NCBI GenBank assembly: GCA_910584585.1
Contig: CAJUBP010000011.1
Location: 48,900 to 112,899, forward strand
Source: an uncultured Lachnospiraceae bacterium
Lineage (GTDB): Bacteria; Bacillota; Clostridia; Lachnospirales; Lachnospiraceae
Length of the DNA: 64,000 nt
Direction of reading: 5' to 3'
The notes under the pieces were generated by a model. It had not been told where the DNA came from and did not search any database. It saw only the letters and a program-made list of their open reading frames with translations. Of this stretch, positions 33,465-42,383 are shown piece by piece. The position numbers and the translations under genes were made by a program. Numbering within the stretch: position 1 is the first letter of the stretch; each line of letters starts with the position of its first letter.

Positions 33465-35783
33465 ATGCAGGAAAAGGAACAGATTATCCGAACGGAATAT
33501 TCGGAATTAATGCAGAAATCATACATAGATTACGCCATGAGCGTAATCATCGCAAGGGCACTGCCGGACGTGCGGGACGGCTTGAAGCCCGTGCAGCGCA
33601 GAACCCTCTACGATATGCATGAACTGGGTATCCGCTACGACAGGCCTTACCGGAAATGCGCTCGTATCGTGGGAGATACCATGGGTAAATATCATCCCCA
33701 TGGAGACAGTTCCATCTACGAAGCCCTGGTGGTGATGGCCCAGGAATTTAAAAAAGGTCTGCCCTTAGTGGACGGCCACGGAAATTTCGGTTCCATTGAA
33801 GGGGACGGGGCGGCAGCCATGCGTTATACAGAGGCCCGCCTGCAGAAAATTACCCAGGAAGCCTATCTTGCCGATTTGGACAAAGACGTGGTGGATTTTG
33901 TGCCGAACTTTGACGAGACGGAAAAGGAGCCTTCGGTGCTTCCGGTGAAGGTGCCCAACCTGTTAATCAACGGTGCGGAAGGAATCGCCGTGGGCATGGC
34001 TACCAGCATTCCGCCCCACAATTTTTCCGAGGTGATCGAGGGCGTGAAAGCTTATATGAAAAATCCTGACATCACCCCGCAAGAAATGATGGAGCACATC
34101 AAGGGCCCGGATTTTCCCACCGGCGGAATTGTGGTGAACCAGTCAGATTTGCTGCGTATTTATGAGACAGGCGCCGGAAAAATCAAGATCCGGGGAAAAG
34201 TGGAGATTGAACAGGCAAAGGGCGGCCGGCAGCGTCTGGTGATTACGGAGATCCCTTACACCATGGTGGGGGCCAATATCGGAAAATTTTTGATGGACGT
34301 GTACAATCTGGCAGAAACCCGCAAAACCAATGATATTTTGGATATATCCAACCAGTCTTCCAAAGAAGGCATCCGAATTGTGCTGGATTTGAAAAAGGGT
34401 GCGGATGTGGAAAACCTCTGCAACATGCTTTACAAAAAAACAAGGCTGGAGGATACCTTCGGCGTCAATATGCTGGCAGTGGCCGAGGGACGGCCGGAAA
34501 CCATGGGGCTTGTGCCCATCATCCGCCACCATGTGAATTTCCAGTACGAACTGGCCACCAGAAAATACAAAACTCTTCTGGCGAAGGAACTGGAAAAGAA
34601 GGAGGTACAGGAGGGCTTAATCAAAGCCTGCGATGTGATAGATCTGATTATTGAAATCCTCCGAGGCTCCAAAAATATAAAAGACGCCAAAGACTGTCTG
34701 ATGAACGGCAATACTGAGAAAATTGAATTCCGCTACAAAGGCTCTGAAGCAGACGCCAAACAACTCTGCTTTACCGAGCGGCAGGCCACGGCTATTCTGG
34801 AAATGCGGCTGTATAAGTTAATCGGTCTGGAAATCGAAGCCTTGATGAAAGAACACGAAACCACCCTTTCCAACATTGCCAAATACGAAGAAATCTTAGG
34901 CAGCCGCGCCGCTATGGCCAAGGTCATTATTAAGGAACTGAACCGGTTCCAGAAAGAATACGGACAGCAGCGAAGAACCGCCATTGAAAACGCGGCGGAA
35001 GCAGTCTATGAGGAAAAGAAAGTGGAAGAAACGCAGGTAGTCCTTCTGATGGATCGGTTCGGCTATGTGAAGACCGTAGACGCGCCCGCTTACGAGCGGA
35101 ACAGGGAAGCGGCGGACGGGGAGAATAAATATGTAATTCCCTGTATGAACACAGACCGGCTCTGCGTCTTCACCGATAAAGGGCAGATGCACACAGTAAA
35201 AATTCTGGATATTCCCCACGGAAAATTCCGGGACAAGGGAACGCCTTTTGATAATATCAGCAATTATAACAGCAATGAAGAGACCATGATCTGCGTCAGC
35301 AGTTTAAATAATCTTCTGGGGAGAAAATTGCTCTTTGCAAGCAGCAGCGGAATGCTCAAGCAAGTCCGGGGCGAGGAATTCGACGTATCCAAACGCACCG
35401 TCGCAGCCACCAAATTAAATGAAGGGGAACATCTTTTGCTGGTTCAAATCCTCTCCGAAGAGGAAGAAGAAAGCATCGTCATGCAGACAGAGAAAAACAT
35501 GTTCCTGCGTTTTCTTGCCTCCGACGTGCCGGAGAAGAAAAAAGGCGCCATCGGCGTCCGAGGCATGAAAATAGACGAAAAAGACAGACTGTCCGCAGTT
35601 TACCTCCTTGGCCAGGAAGAAAAGACAATTACCATAAAAGGCTCCAGCCTTCGCAGTATAGATGGCCATACACCCCGTCAAAAGACTGGACAATCAGATC
35701 AGGAAGTTACTGGAAAAGAAAAAGAAATCGCCCTGCACAGACTCCGCCTTGCCAACCGGGACGGAAAAGGCGTGAAAAAATAG
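33465..35783 (+). CDS. parC: Type IIA topoisomerase cleavage subunit (ParC/GyrA-like)
   Basis: The 772-residue protein makes the double-strand break through the catalytic tyrosine Tyr121 (GAAAMRYTEARL). The winged-helix region around HPHGDSSIYEAL (the quinolone-target loop, with Ser and Glu retained) and the GyrA-type C-terminal beta-pinwheel are present. The canonical gyrase box QRRGGKG is absent; the best equivalent is GKFRDKGTPFDN, which supports a decatenase (topo IV-like) role rather than supercoiling. It is co-transcribed with parE. The last ~30 residues are basic and poorly conserved. Confidence 0.92.
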   Translation: MQEKEQIIRTEYSELMQKSYIDYAMSVIIARALPDVRDGLKPVQRRTLYDMHELGIRYDRPYRKCARIVGDTMGKYHPHGDSSIYEALVVMAQEFKKGLPLVDGHGNFGSIEGDGAAAMRYTEARLQKITQEAYLADLDKDVVDFVPNFDETEKEPSVLPVKVPNLLINGAEGIAVGMATSIPPHNFSEVIEGVKAYMKNPDITPQEMMEHIKGPDFPTGGIVVNQSDLLRIYETGAGKIKIRGKVEIEQAKGGRQRLVITEIPYTMVGANIGKFLMDVYNLAETRKTNDILDISNQSSKEGIRIVLDLKKGADVENLCNMLYKKTRLEDTFGVNMLAVAEGRPETMGLVPIIRHHVNFQYELATRKYKTLLAKELEKKEVQEGLIKACDVIDLIIEILRGSKNIKDAKDCLMNGNTEKIEFRYKGSEADAKQLCFTERQATAILEMRLYKLIGLEIEALMKEHETTLSNIAKYEEILGSRAAMAKVIIKELNRFQKEYGQQRRTAIENAAEAVYEEKKVEETQVVLLMDRFGYVKTVDAPAYERNREAADGENKYVIPCMNTDRLCVFTDKGQMHTVKILDIPHGKFRDKGTPFDNISNYNSNEETMICVSSLNNLLGRKLLFASSSGMLKQVRGEEFDVSKRTVAATKLNEGEHLLLVQILSEEEEESIVMQTEKNMFLRFLASDVPEKKKGAIGVRGMKIDEKDRLSAVYLLGQEEKTITIKGSSLRSIDGHTPRQKTGQSDQEVTGKEKEIALHRLRLANRDGKGVKK

Positions 35784-35808
35784 CATATTGTTAACCTTTT
35801 GATACACA

Positions 35809-36148
35809 GGAACTGCCGGATTGCCCTTTCACTAAGCAAACACTTCATGGGTGTCCTTAGCGGAGGCAAAATCCACTGCTTATGGAGACTTAGGAAGGAA
35901 GGCTTTCCTGACTTCCTTAGGAGCTGTGCAGAAATAACTTATGCAAGATGCGCAGGATTTTTCTTCGGGGGCGCTGGTCAAAAACCGGAGGTGTACCGGG
36001 GTACATTGAGGATTTTTGGTCAGCGCCCCCGGAGAAAAAGACAAGCAGATTGTATAAGTTATTTCTGCACAGCTCCTTAGTCGAAGTTAGCAGTTAGTTT
36101 GCCGGAGCGTTACCCAGTTTGCGTGTGAAAGGGCAATCCGGCAGTTCC
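35809..36148. mobile_element. 340-bp fold-back element with 24-bp perfect terminal repeats
   Basis: The outer arms (35809-35832 and 36125-36148, starting GGAACTGCCGGATTGCCCTT) are exact complements. Inner arms of 23 bp or more pair again (GGAGCTGTGCAGAAATAACT near 35920 with its complement near 36057), followed by a third pair around CGGGGGCGCTG. The whole segment would form one long, bulged hairpin. No open reading frame of consequence or transposase is present. Its ends differ from the CTAGAGCGTGT elements, so it is a separate family. It occupies most of the gap between parC and the aldo/keto reductase gene. Confidence 0.75.
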
Positions 36149-36228
36149 GTCCGTTTCCAAATATTAAATAAATTTCGTCATAGTATTATGATGTATGTTA
36201 CCAATAGAAAAACATGGAGGATTTTCAA

Positions 36229-37350
36229 ATGAATACAAAAAAATTAGGATTCGGGGTCATGCGCCTTCCCCTTACAGACCCGTCAGATACCACAAAGATT
36301 GATCAGGAAGCTTTCCGCAGAATGGCAGACCGTTTCATTAGCGAAGGATTTTCGTATTTTGATACGGCAACGCCATACCACGGCAAAGAATTTGCGGAGC
36401 TGGCTTTTCGGGAGTGCGTGGCGAAACGGCATCCCAGGAACGCCTATACCATTACGGACAAGCTGAGCTTTTCCCTGCTTCAGGAAGGGGATAACCTGGA
36501 GGAATTTTTCGCCGGACAGCTCAAACGGTGCGGGGTGGAATACTTTGATTATTACCTGCTCCATGCCATGAACCGGAAATATCTTGAAATGGCAGAACGG
36601 ATGGGCGCATTTGAATTTGCAGTCCGAAAGAAAGAAGAGGGGAAAATCCGGCATATTGGTTTCTCTTTCCACGACAGTGCGGAAGTGTTAGAAGAGATTC
36701 TGGAAAAACATCCGGAAATGGAGTATGTTCAGCTTCAAATTAATTACGCGGATTGGGAAGATCCGGAAATTCAGTCCCGCGAATGCTACGAAGTCTGCGT
36801 GAAATATAAGAAGCCTGTCATAGTTATGGAGCCGGTAAAAGGAGGGCTTCTTGCCAACCTTCCGCAAGACGCGGAAAAAATTTTGAGAGAGGCGGCTCCT
36901 GAAATGTCCACCGCTTCCTGGGCGGTCCGCTTTGCCGCTTCTTTGGACAATGTAGTGATGGTTCTCTCCGGCATGAGCAGCGAAGAGCAGGTGGAAGACA
37001 ATATTTCCTATATGAAGGAATTAAAGCCACTGACAGAATCAGAACAGCAGGGTCTGACACAGGCTCTTACGGCTATTTTCACCAAAAAGAGCGTTGCCTG
37101 CACCAATTGCCGCTACTGTGTGGACGGCTGTCCGAAACAGATTCCGATTCCCGATTATTTCAAATTGTTAAACGGGGTCAGCCAGTTTGGGGACGCATGG
37201 TTTCCTACCGCCAAAGAGTCCTATGATCAGAAGGCTGAAAAGTTCGCCAGAGCCTCCGATTGCGTACAATGCGGCCAGTGTGAAAACCAATGTCCCCAAC
37301 ATCTTCCGGTAATCCGGCATTTGCAGGAAGCAGCCAGGATGTTTGAGTGA
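36229..37350 (+). CDS. Aldo/keto reductase with C-terminal 4Fe-4S ferredoxin domain
   Basis: The 373-residue protein has an aldo/keto reductase barrel (LGFGVMRLPLTD at the start, FDTATPYHGKEFAE with the catalytic Tyr, HAMNRKYLE, IRHIGFSFHDSAEVL) and two cysteine clusters at the end, CTNCRYCVDGCPK and CVQCGQCENQCPQ, each able to hold a 4Fe-4S centre. This fused form is common in anaerobes and probably links the reductase to ferredoxin electrons rather than NADPH only. The ATG at 36229 has GGAGG eight bases upstream. It stands alone. The substrate is not known. Confidence 0.92.
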   Translation: MNTKKLGFGVMRLPLTDPSDTTKIDQEAFRRMADRFISEGFSYFDTATPYHGKEFAELAFRECVAKRHPRNAYTITDKLSFSLLQEGDNLEEFFAGQLKRCGVEYFDYYLLHAMNRKYLEMAERMGAFEFAVRKKEEGKIRHIGFSFHDSAEVLEEILEKHPEMEYVQLQINYADWEDPEIQSRECYEVCVKYKKPVIVMEPVKGGLLANLPQDAEKILREAAPEMSTASWAVRFAASLDNVVMVLSGMSSEEQVEDNISYMKELKPLTESEQQGLTQALTAIFTKKSVACTNCRYCVDGCPKQIPIPDYFKLLNGVSQFGDAWFPTAKESYDQKAEKFARASDCVQCGQCENQCPQHLPVIRHLQEAARMFE

Positions 37351-37365
37351 TTTTTGATTGAAAAG

Positions 37366-37394
37366 TTGTAGAAATGCTCATAGTTTGGTACAAT
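37366..37394 (+). promoter_or_regulatory. Promoter of the decayed island
   Basis: TTGTAG (37366-37371) and TACAAT (37389-37394) with a 17-bp spacer lie 16 bp after the reductase stop and 33 bp before the first ATPase fragment. Confidence 0.45.
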
Positions 37395-37426
37395 AGCAAT
37401 AATAGTGATTATGCTCGTGAGCATAT

Positions 37427-37627
37427 TTATTTGATGTAGATGCCTATACTGCCAGGCTGATCGGACGGGAAAATGTGTCAAAGTTAGAGGGAGCCGTGCT
37501 TGAAATTGTAAAGAATGCCTATGATGCTGACGCAAGCGTATGCTGTCTGTATTATTCCAATACAGAAGACTGCGTCTATATTGTGGACAATGGCTGCGGG
37601 ATGAGAACAAGATGCTTCAAACATTAG
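37427..37627 (+). pseudogene. N-terminal remnant of a GHKL/HSP90-like ATPase
   Basis: The frame reads YLFDVDAYTARLIGREN, then GAVLEIVKNAYDADAS and YIVDNGCGMRTRC before a stop. The EIVKNAYDADA and VDNGCGM segments are the N box and G1 box of a Bergerat ATP site as found in defence-type ATP-binding proteins. There is no start codon in frame (a TGA precedes it) and the glycine-lid and later parts are missing, so this is a fragment of about 60 codons. It differs from the intact GHKL protein at 19240. Confidence 0.75.
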
Positions 37628-37634
37628 CTACCAC

Positions 37635-37952
37635 ATGGTAAAGAGTTATGGATTTAACGGAACTACATTGATTAACTATATCAATGATTCTATGCGCGAT
37701 ATCCAGTGTTTTATTTTAACCGCTGTGGATACGGAACAGATTACGGACGGACTTGTGGCAGAGCGGGATAAATACTCCAAAAATATTTTTGATACGGAAG
37801 CGGCAGATCCCCAAAAGGAAGCGGAATTAAGAGAATTTATTCAGATTTTGCTGGAAAGCGCAAAAGTATTTCAAGTTCGCCGTCAGCAGAAACTGGAGCG
37901 GTATCGGGAACTCTTAGACAGGAAACATCAGGGAACATTTGGAACGGAATGA
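37635..37952 (+). pseudogene. Unrecognised fragment in the decayed island
   Basis: An open frame of 105 codons has no good ribosome binding site. It reads INYINDSMRDIQCFILTAVD and EAADPQKEAELREFIQILL with a basic, helical end (ESAKVFQVRRQQKLERYREL), ending KHQGTFGTE. I do not recognise it; it looks like the C-terminal end of a larger helicase- or nuclease-type protein. It lies between remnants of an ATPase and a methylase, so it is taken as part of the same decayed system. Confidence 0.45.
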
Positions 37953-37994
37953 AAAGGGATATGTGACAGGGAAGACATTGGTTGGAAACAGCAT

Positions 37995-38571
37995 GTGCAG
38001 TTTCTTCCATTACTGTTATCCTGTTCGGAACATGTGGAGGCGGTGGAATTATTTCAGGAAAAGGTCCGGCAAATAGAACAGCAATATGGCTGTGAAAAGC
38101 TGACGGTAGAATGTGAAAATTATATTCAATACGCGTCTGTAAAGGAGGAAAGGTATTCTCTCATCATCGGCAATCCGCCGTATATTAATTTAAAGACGAT
38201 GAACAGGGCAGATATTGAACAGGCAAAGAAATTATGTGAAGAGGCGGGCTTATCTTCGTCCGCGATGCAGAATATGTGGTTTGCCTTTGTGCTGAGAGCA
38301 TGCAAGAACAGGCAGAAACCTACAGGTGCAGGCATCTGGCGCTTCCGATTTTACAGAAATCGTCATTTATCACAGACAGCGTGGTATTTTGTTTCTACAA
38401 TTCAATGACATTGGCGCAGTGCGAATTTTATGGACGCTGCTATGGAGGCGGAGTACGGGAATTGGTGCCCAGCGAATTTAAAAAGATTGTGGTTCCTTAC
38501 AGAGAAATAGAAAAAGCCGATGTGGAACGTCTCAAAGAGATGTTTCGGCAAAGGGCTTCCGCTATTATTTG
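37995..38571 (+). pseudogene. Decayed N6-adenine DNA methylase (Eco57I/type IIG-like)
   Basis: Two frames hold pieces of one methylase. The first (from 37995) has YSLIIGNPPYINLKTMN, the NPPY catalytic motif of N6-adenine methylases. The second (ending 38571) has CYGGGVRELVPSEFKKIVVPY, the characteristic target-recognition boundary motif of these enzymes. Between them the frame shifts near 38330. The N-terminal SAM-binding motif is absent. Together with the GHKL fragment this records a lost restriction-modification or related defence locus next to the tannin locus. Confidence 0.75.
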
Positions 38572-38640
38572 AAAAGCGGTTTGCGTATGCTCGCGGCATG
38601 AGACTGGCCTTTTTCATTGGAAATCTCGTCTGCGTACTGT

Positions 38641-39540
38641 TTAGGGCAGGGATGGATAAGCGCGGCAGAATTCTTCGTAGAATAGTTCTGCCGCTTCATT
38701 CTCTGCTTTTTTATTGTAGTACATAAATTCATGAAAGCAGCATGCGTCATTGGCAATCTTCGAGAGAAAGACATTTCCGCTTACAAGGTTTTTGGCATAC
38801 CTGGGGATAATGGCAATTCCTTTTCCGATGGAGACATAAAACAATGCCGTTGGAAGGTTTTGGACTTTTATGCAGCGGACCTTGTCATGGGTGTAGCGCT
38901 TGGTAAGAATCCAGTTTTTGGCATATGGGCCGAAAAGCTCACCTGCAAGCGGTACAACAAAGGTTTCCCCTTCCAGTTCGCGCAAGGTTACCGTGGATCT
39001 GGAGAGCAGGCGGTGTCCGGGAAAAAGAACGGCATATGTGCCGTGGCGCTGGATTAAGTGCCTGCAGATATCGGAGGGCAGATTCGGGTACTCGCAGGGG
39101 GTGAATACAATATCCTGGCAGGGCCTGTGGATGATTTCCTCTGGAGTGCCTTCTGTTTTTATTTCAAAATCAACTTGTATGTCAGGATAGCGTTCTATGA
39201 AGCGGTCGATAAAAATCTGGATATGGGAGGAGTATGCCAGTTCAATGGAGCATGAGATTTGAACGGTTCCTTTGACAGACAGGCTTTTTAAATGGGTCAG
39301 GTTTGCCGCCGCGTCGCAATGGTCAATCAGGCTTTCTGATTTCCGGGAGAGAAGCTGGCCGGCCTCCGTCAGGCTCACCCCGTGGGTGGTTCGGTAAAAG
39401 AGCGTTACATTCAGCTCCTGCTCCATTTCCTGGATATGTTTGGTTAAAACTGGCTGTGAAATGTATAATGCACGGGCAGCTTTGCTGAAATTCAGTGTTT
39501 TGGAAAGAATTAAAAATTCATAAAGTCTTTCTGTTTTCAT
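38641..39540 (-). CDS. LysR-type transcriptional regulator 1
   Basis: The 299-residue protein has the N-terminal LysR winged helix (LYEFLILSKTLNFSKAARALYISQPVLTKHIQEMEQEL, in parts) and the effector-binding half (GTVQISCSIELAYSSHIQIFI). The start at 39540 follows GGAGG; a longer upstream frame has no better site. It overlaps the end of the second LysR gene by 23 bp, so both are co-transcribed leftward. LysR regulators of tannase operons are known, and these lie upstream of and divergent from the transporter-to-tannase genes, so a galloyl or aromatic effector is inferred. Confidence 0.9.
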   Translation of the reverse strand: MKTERLYEFLILSKTLNFSKAARALYISQPVLTKHIQEMEQELNVTLFYRTTHGVSLTEAGQLLSRKSESLIDHCDAAANLTHLKSLSVKGTVQISCSIELAYSSHIQIFIDRFIERYPDIQVDFEIKTEGTPEEIIHRPCQDIVFTPCEYPNLPSDICRHLIQRHGTYAVLFPGHRLLSRSTVTLRELEGETFVVPLAGELFGPYAKNWILTKRYTHDKVRCIKVQNLPTALFYVSIGKGIAIIPRYAKNLVSGNVFLSKIANDACCFHEFMYYNKKAENEAAELFYEEFCRAYPSLP

Positions 39541-40435
39541 GGTTTTGCGCCTCCGCAATAAATTTCTTGAAATATTCTACAAACTGCATAATATAGGGTT
39601 TGTTATTGTCCTTTCGGTAAAAGAGGGAAGAGGATGCCGGGTGGGGGACATCGGCCAGCAAAATGCAGACCGTGTTTGGCAGGGTGTCTGTCATAGGCGC
39701 TGGCGATAAAATCAGCCCTTTCCCGATAGGGACAAATAACTGATGAAAGATTACAGAAGACGGGGTATCATAAACCGTATAGCGGATGTTGGATGCATCC
39801 AGGTTTGCCAGCTGAAAGTCACGGATACATGTTTCTTTGGTCTTAGGGTATAAGACAAAGCGCTCCCCGTCTAATTCTTTCAGGGAGATACTTTCCCTGG
39901 TGGAAAATCTGTGCCTGGAAGGGAGGATGACATATTGCTGGGAAGGAGCGAATGCATATCTGGCAATTCCTTCCGGGGCAGGCTGGTTCATGGCGGGCGC
40001 AAAGTAAAGGTCTACCTGGCCGGAAAGCAGGCCGTCCCCGATGGAATAAGCGGAGTCATCCAAAAGCTCAATCTGAATCTGTGGGTTTTTGGCGTTCAGG
40101 GTATCCAGAAACGGGCCTAGATGGAAAGGCAGGCCGTGCCCTGTAATGGCAATGCGCAGGCTGTGGAAAACAGAAGTTTCAAAATAGGAAAGATCCTGTT
40201 TTAACTGCTGGTACTCTTCCAATATCTTTAAAGCGTCTTTATAGAAACAAGAGCCTTCGGCAGTAAGAACCAGCCGGTTGTGCTCTTTTGTAAAAAGTGT
40301 AATTCCCAAAGATGATTCAAAAGCATGAAATCTCGTGTTCAGGGTGGCGGGGACGATTTGCAGCGTCTCTGCCGCTTTCTTTATGCTGCGGCATTGTGCA
40401 ATGGCAACAAATTCCTGTACTCTTTCCAAATCCAT
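39518..40435 (-). CDS. LysR-type transcriptional regulator 2
   Basis: This 305-residue protein is a second LysR regulator: N-terminal helix-turn-helix (LERVQEFVAIAQCRSIKKAAETLQ, in part) followed by a periplasmic-binding-like domain (LLDDSAYSIGDGLLSGQVDLYF). The start MDLERVQEF at 40435 has AAAGGA upstream; a GTG at 40462 could add 9 residues. It is divergent from the transporter operon across a ~450-bp gap, the classic arrangement for a LysR activator. Having two different LysR genes suggests two signals, for example galloyl esters and gallate. Confidence 0.9.
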   Translation of the reverse strand: MDLERVQEFVAIAQCRSIKKAAETLQIVPATLNTRFHAFESSLGITLFTKEHNRLVLTAEGSCFYKDALKILEEYQQLKQDLSYFETSVFHSLRIAITGHGLPFHLGPFLDTLNAKNPQIQIELLDDSAYSIGDGLLSGQVDLYFAPAMNQPAPEGIARYAFAPSQQYVILPSRHRFSTRESISLKELDGERFVLYPKTKETCIRDFQLANLDASNIRYTVYDTPSSVIFHQLFVPIGKGLILSPAPMTDTLPNTVCILLADVPHPASSSLFYRKDNNKPYIMQFVEYFKKFIAEAQNHENRKTL

Positions 40436-40890
40436 AGTAATCGCCCATTCCTTTCGTTTCACTTAGGTACTGTGCAAAAACAGCGCCGAAAAATCTATTT
40501 TTCACAGTAACGCTCCTCTGTTGGAAAAATCGAATAACAGAAGTATACAATTTCTGCAATAAAATGTCAATAAAAAGCTTTCGGCGCATATAGGCTGCCT
40601 GGGGCATACGCGTCAGCGCTTTGGCAGCCCATAGGCCGCGTGGCATGGGAAATACTGCATGACAGGCTCCATGGCCATCCGCATTATGGGAGCCGGGGCT
40701 TTCCTGGTACGCTTCATGGGATTTATATGGTTCAATCATAAAACCTTGGGGAAGGGGTTCTTGCATGGAAAAATAGAATAACAAGAATGTTAGAATTATT
40801 TAAAAAAGCATGTATGGATGCTACACTAAGCCATGAAAGGAACAAAAAAGAAACTATAATGTTCGCAAAAATTACAGAAAGGACAAAGGA
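40436..40890. other. Divergent regulatory region of the polyphenol locus
   Basis: This 455-bp gap lies between the leftward LysR genes and the rightward transporter operon. It contains A/T-rich runs and a TATAAT at 40855-40860 that could serve as the -10 for the rightward operon, though no good -35 is 17 bp upstream. Two imperfect dyads with TNNNNNNNNNNNA spacing typical of LysR boxes occur, but none is convincing. A minus-strand open frame of 155 codons overlapping the LysR gene was judged not coding. Confidence 0.45.
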
Positions 40891-41010
40891 ATGGGGAAAC
40901 GTGAAAAGCATACGCCGCCAATGATGGAAATGGGAACCGGGCCGCCCTTTTTGCGGGAACAGGAGGATGGACAAAAAATAGAAAAGGAGAAAATAAAATG
41001 GAGCAAATGA
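40891..41010 (+). CDS. Short proline-rich leader peptide overlapping the transporter start
   Basis: A 39-codon frame reads MGKREKHTPPMMEMGTGPPF, then LREQEDGQKIEKEKIKWSK. It has an AAAGGA site and its stop lies 10 bp inside the transporter gene, so translation of the two could be coupled. Its PPMMEMGTGPPF segment is rich in stalling-prone prolines and resembles the Gly/Pro-rich start of the esterase two genes on. It may be a leader peptide or a small accessory protein; coding is not proven. Confidence 0.4.
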   Translation: MGKREKHTPPMMEMGTGPPFLREQEDGQKIEKEKIKWSK

Positions 41011-42359
41011 AAAAAATTCCCGTATGGCAGAAGTTTGCTTATGGCTGCGGCGCAGGCGGCAGCAATGTATTGAGCACTGTCTTTGCCAGCTTTTTGCTAA
41101 GTTATTATACGGATACTGCCATGATTGCAGCAGGGGCAGTGGCAACGATGATGGTGATATGCCGTGTTTTAGACGGCGTTACGGATTTTGCAATGGGCGG
41201 CATTATCGATAAAACCCACACCAAAATAGGCAAAGCCCGTCCATGGCTGATTATTGCGGCGCCTTTGATGTGCATCGGTTTGATTTTAACTTTCCGTGTC
41301 AATGCAAACTGGGACGAAACAATAAAACTTATATATGCTTATCTGACTTACATTTTTGTAAACTGCATCGTTTATACGATTCTAGGCGTTGCACATACTG
41401 CACTGCTGGCACGTATGACCCGCGACCCGAAGGAGAGGAACACAACTTCGACGTTCTCATCCCTGATGAACGGCGTTGTCGGACTGTTTGTGGGGACGGC
41501 CGTTTCTGTCCTGTACCTGCGGTTAGGATGGGAATGGACGGGCGTTATCCTGGGCGTGATTGCAGGCGTCTTGATTTTAATCCCTGGGCTGTTCTGTGTG
41601 GAAACAGTGGGCATGGATGAGACTGCTTTGGAAGGGCCGGGCAAGCCTATTGATGATGTTCCGATGGGAACACAGCTTAAGGCGGTCCTCCAAAACAGAT
41701 ATTTCTGGATTGCGCTTGTTTTAGGCACTATTATCCTGCTAATCAATGCAAACGCCATCGCTTTCCAGATTTATTACTGCGGCATCGTCCTGGGCAATCC
41801 AGGCGTTATGACACAGCTGATGGTCTATGGGCAGGCGCCGGGCCTTTTGATGCTGCTTATCATGCCTTACATAGCCAATAAATTTTCCAAGCGCATTTTT
41901 ATGGCAGGCAGCGCCATCCTTCTGTTCGCAGGTTTTGCAGTTACCGGACTGGCGGGCGCAAATATCAATATGCTGATCGCGGGGACGATTCTGCGGTCCT
42001 TGGGCGTTACTCCTATGTTTGCAGGGCTGTATGCATTCTGTGCGGATGCCGCAGACTATGGCGAATGGAAGACAGGGGTGCGGTCGGAAGGGTTTATGGC
42101 TTCCTCCCAGTCGATAGGATCAAAAATTGGTATGGGGTTAGGCCAGGCGCTGCCAGCTATGATCCTGGCGATGGCTGCTTATGATCCCACCCAGATGGCA
42201 CAGTCAGAAAAGGTTGCTTCCTATGTGCGTTTCGGTTTCGGATGGCTGGGCGCTATTTTAAGCGTAGTCCTGCTGCTGGGCGTTTTGGCTATGGATGTTG
42301 AGAAATATCTTCCGGAAATCCGCGCGGCCCTTGGCGAGCCGAAGAAACCGCCAATGTAA
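40998..42359 (+). CDS. GPH-family (glycoside-pentoside-hexuronide) cation symporter
   Basis: The 453-residue protein has about twelve membrane spans and the GPH/MFS loop-2 region DGVTDFAMGGIIDKTHTKIGKARPW, a hallmark of sodium- or proton-driven sugar symporters (MelB-like). The N-terminus PVWQKFAYGCGAGGSNVLSTVFASFLLSYYT also fits. In this operon its likely cargo is a galloyl glycoside or another plant glycoside that the downstream esterase, glycosidase and tannase then break down. It begins 10 bp before the end of the short leader frame. Confidence 0.92.
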   Translation: MEQMKKIPVWQKFAYGCGAGGSNVLSTVFASFLLSYYTDTAMIAAGAVATMMVICRVLDGVTDFAMGGIIDKTHTKIGKARPWLIIAAPLMCIGLILTFRVNANWDETIKLIYAYLTYIFVNCIVYTILGVAHTALLARMTRDPKERNTTSTFSSLMNGVVGLFVGTAVSVLYLRLGWEWTGVILGVIAGVLILIPGLFCVETVGMDETALEGPGKPIDDVPMGTQLKAVLQNRYFWIALVLGTIILLINANAIAFQIYYCGIVLGNPGVMTQLMVYGQAPGLLMLLIMPYIANKFSKRIFMAGSAILLFAGFAVTGLAGANINMLIAGTILRSLGVTPMFAGLYAFCADAADYGEWKTGVRSEGFMASSQSIGSKIGMGLGQALPAMILAMAAYDPTQMAQSEKVASYVRFGFGWLGAILSVVLLLGVLAMDVEKYLPEIRAALGEPKKPPM

Positions 42360-42383
42360 AAGATAGAAAGAGAGGTATGGAAC

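Noticed and set aside
35799..36080. 93-codon frame inside the 340-bp fold-back
   Set aside because: The sequence is explained by inverted-repeat structure, and no protein-like pattern is visible.
40317..40784. 155-codon minus-strand frame upstream of LysR 2
   Set aside because: It overlaps the LysR start in another frame, has a poor start site and looks like translated non-coding DNA in the divergent regulatory region.
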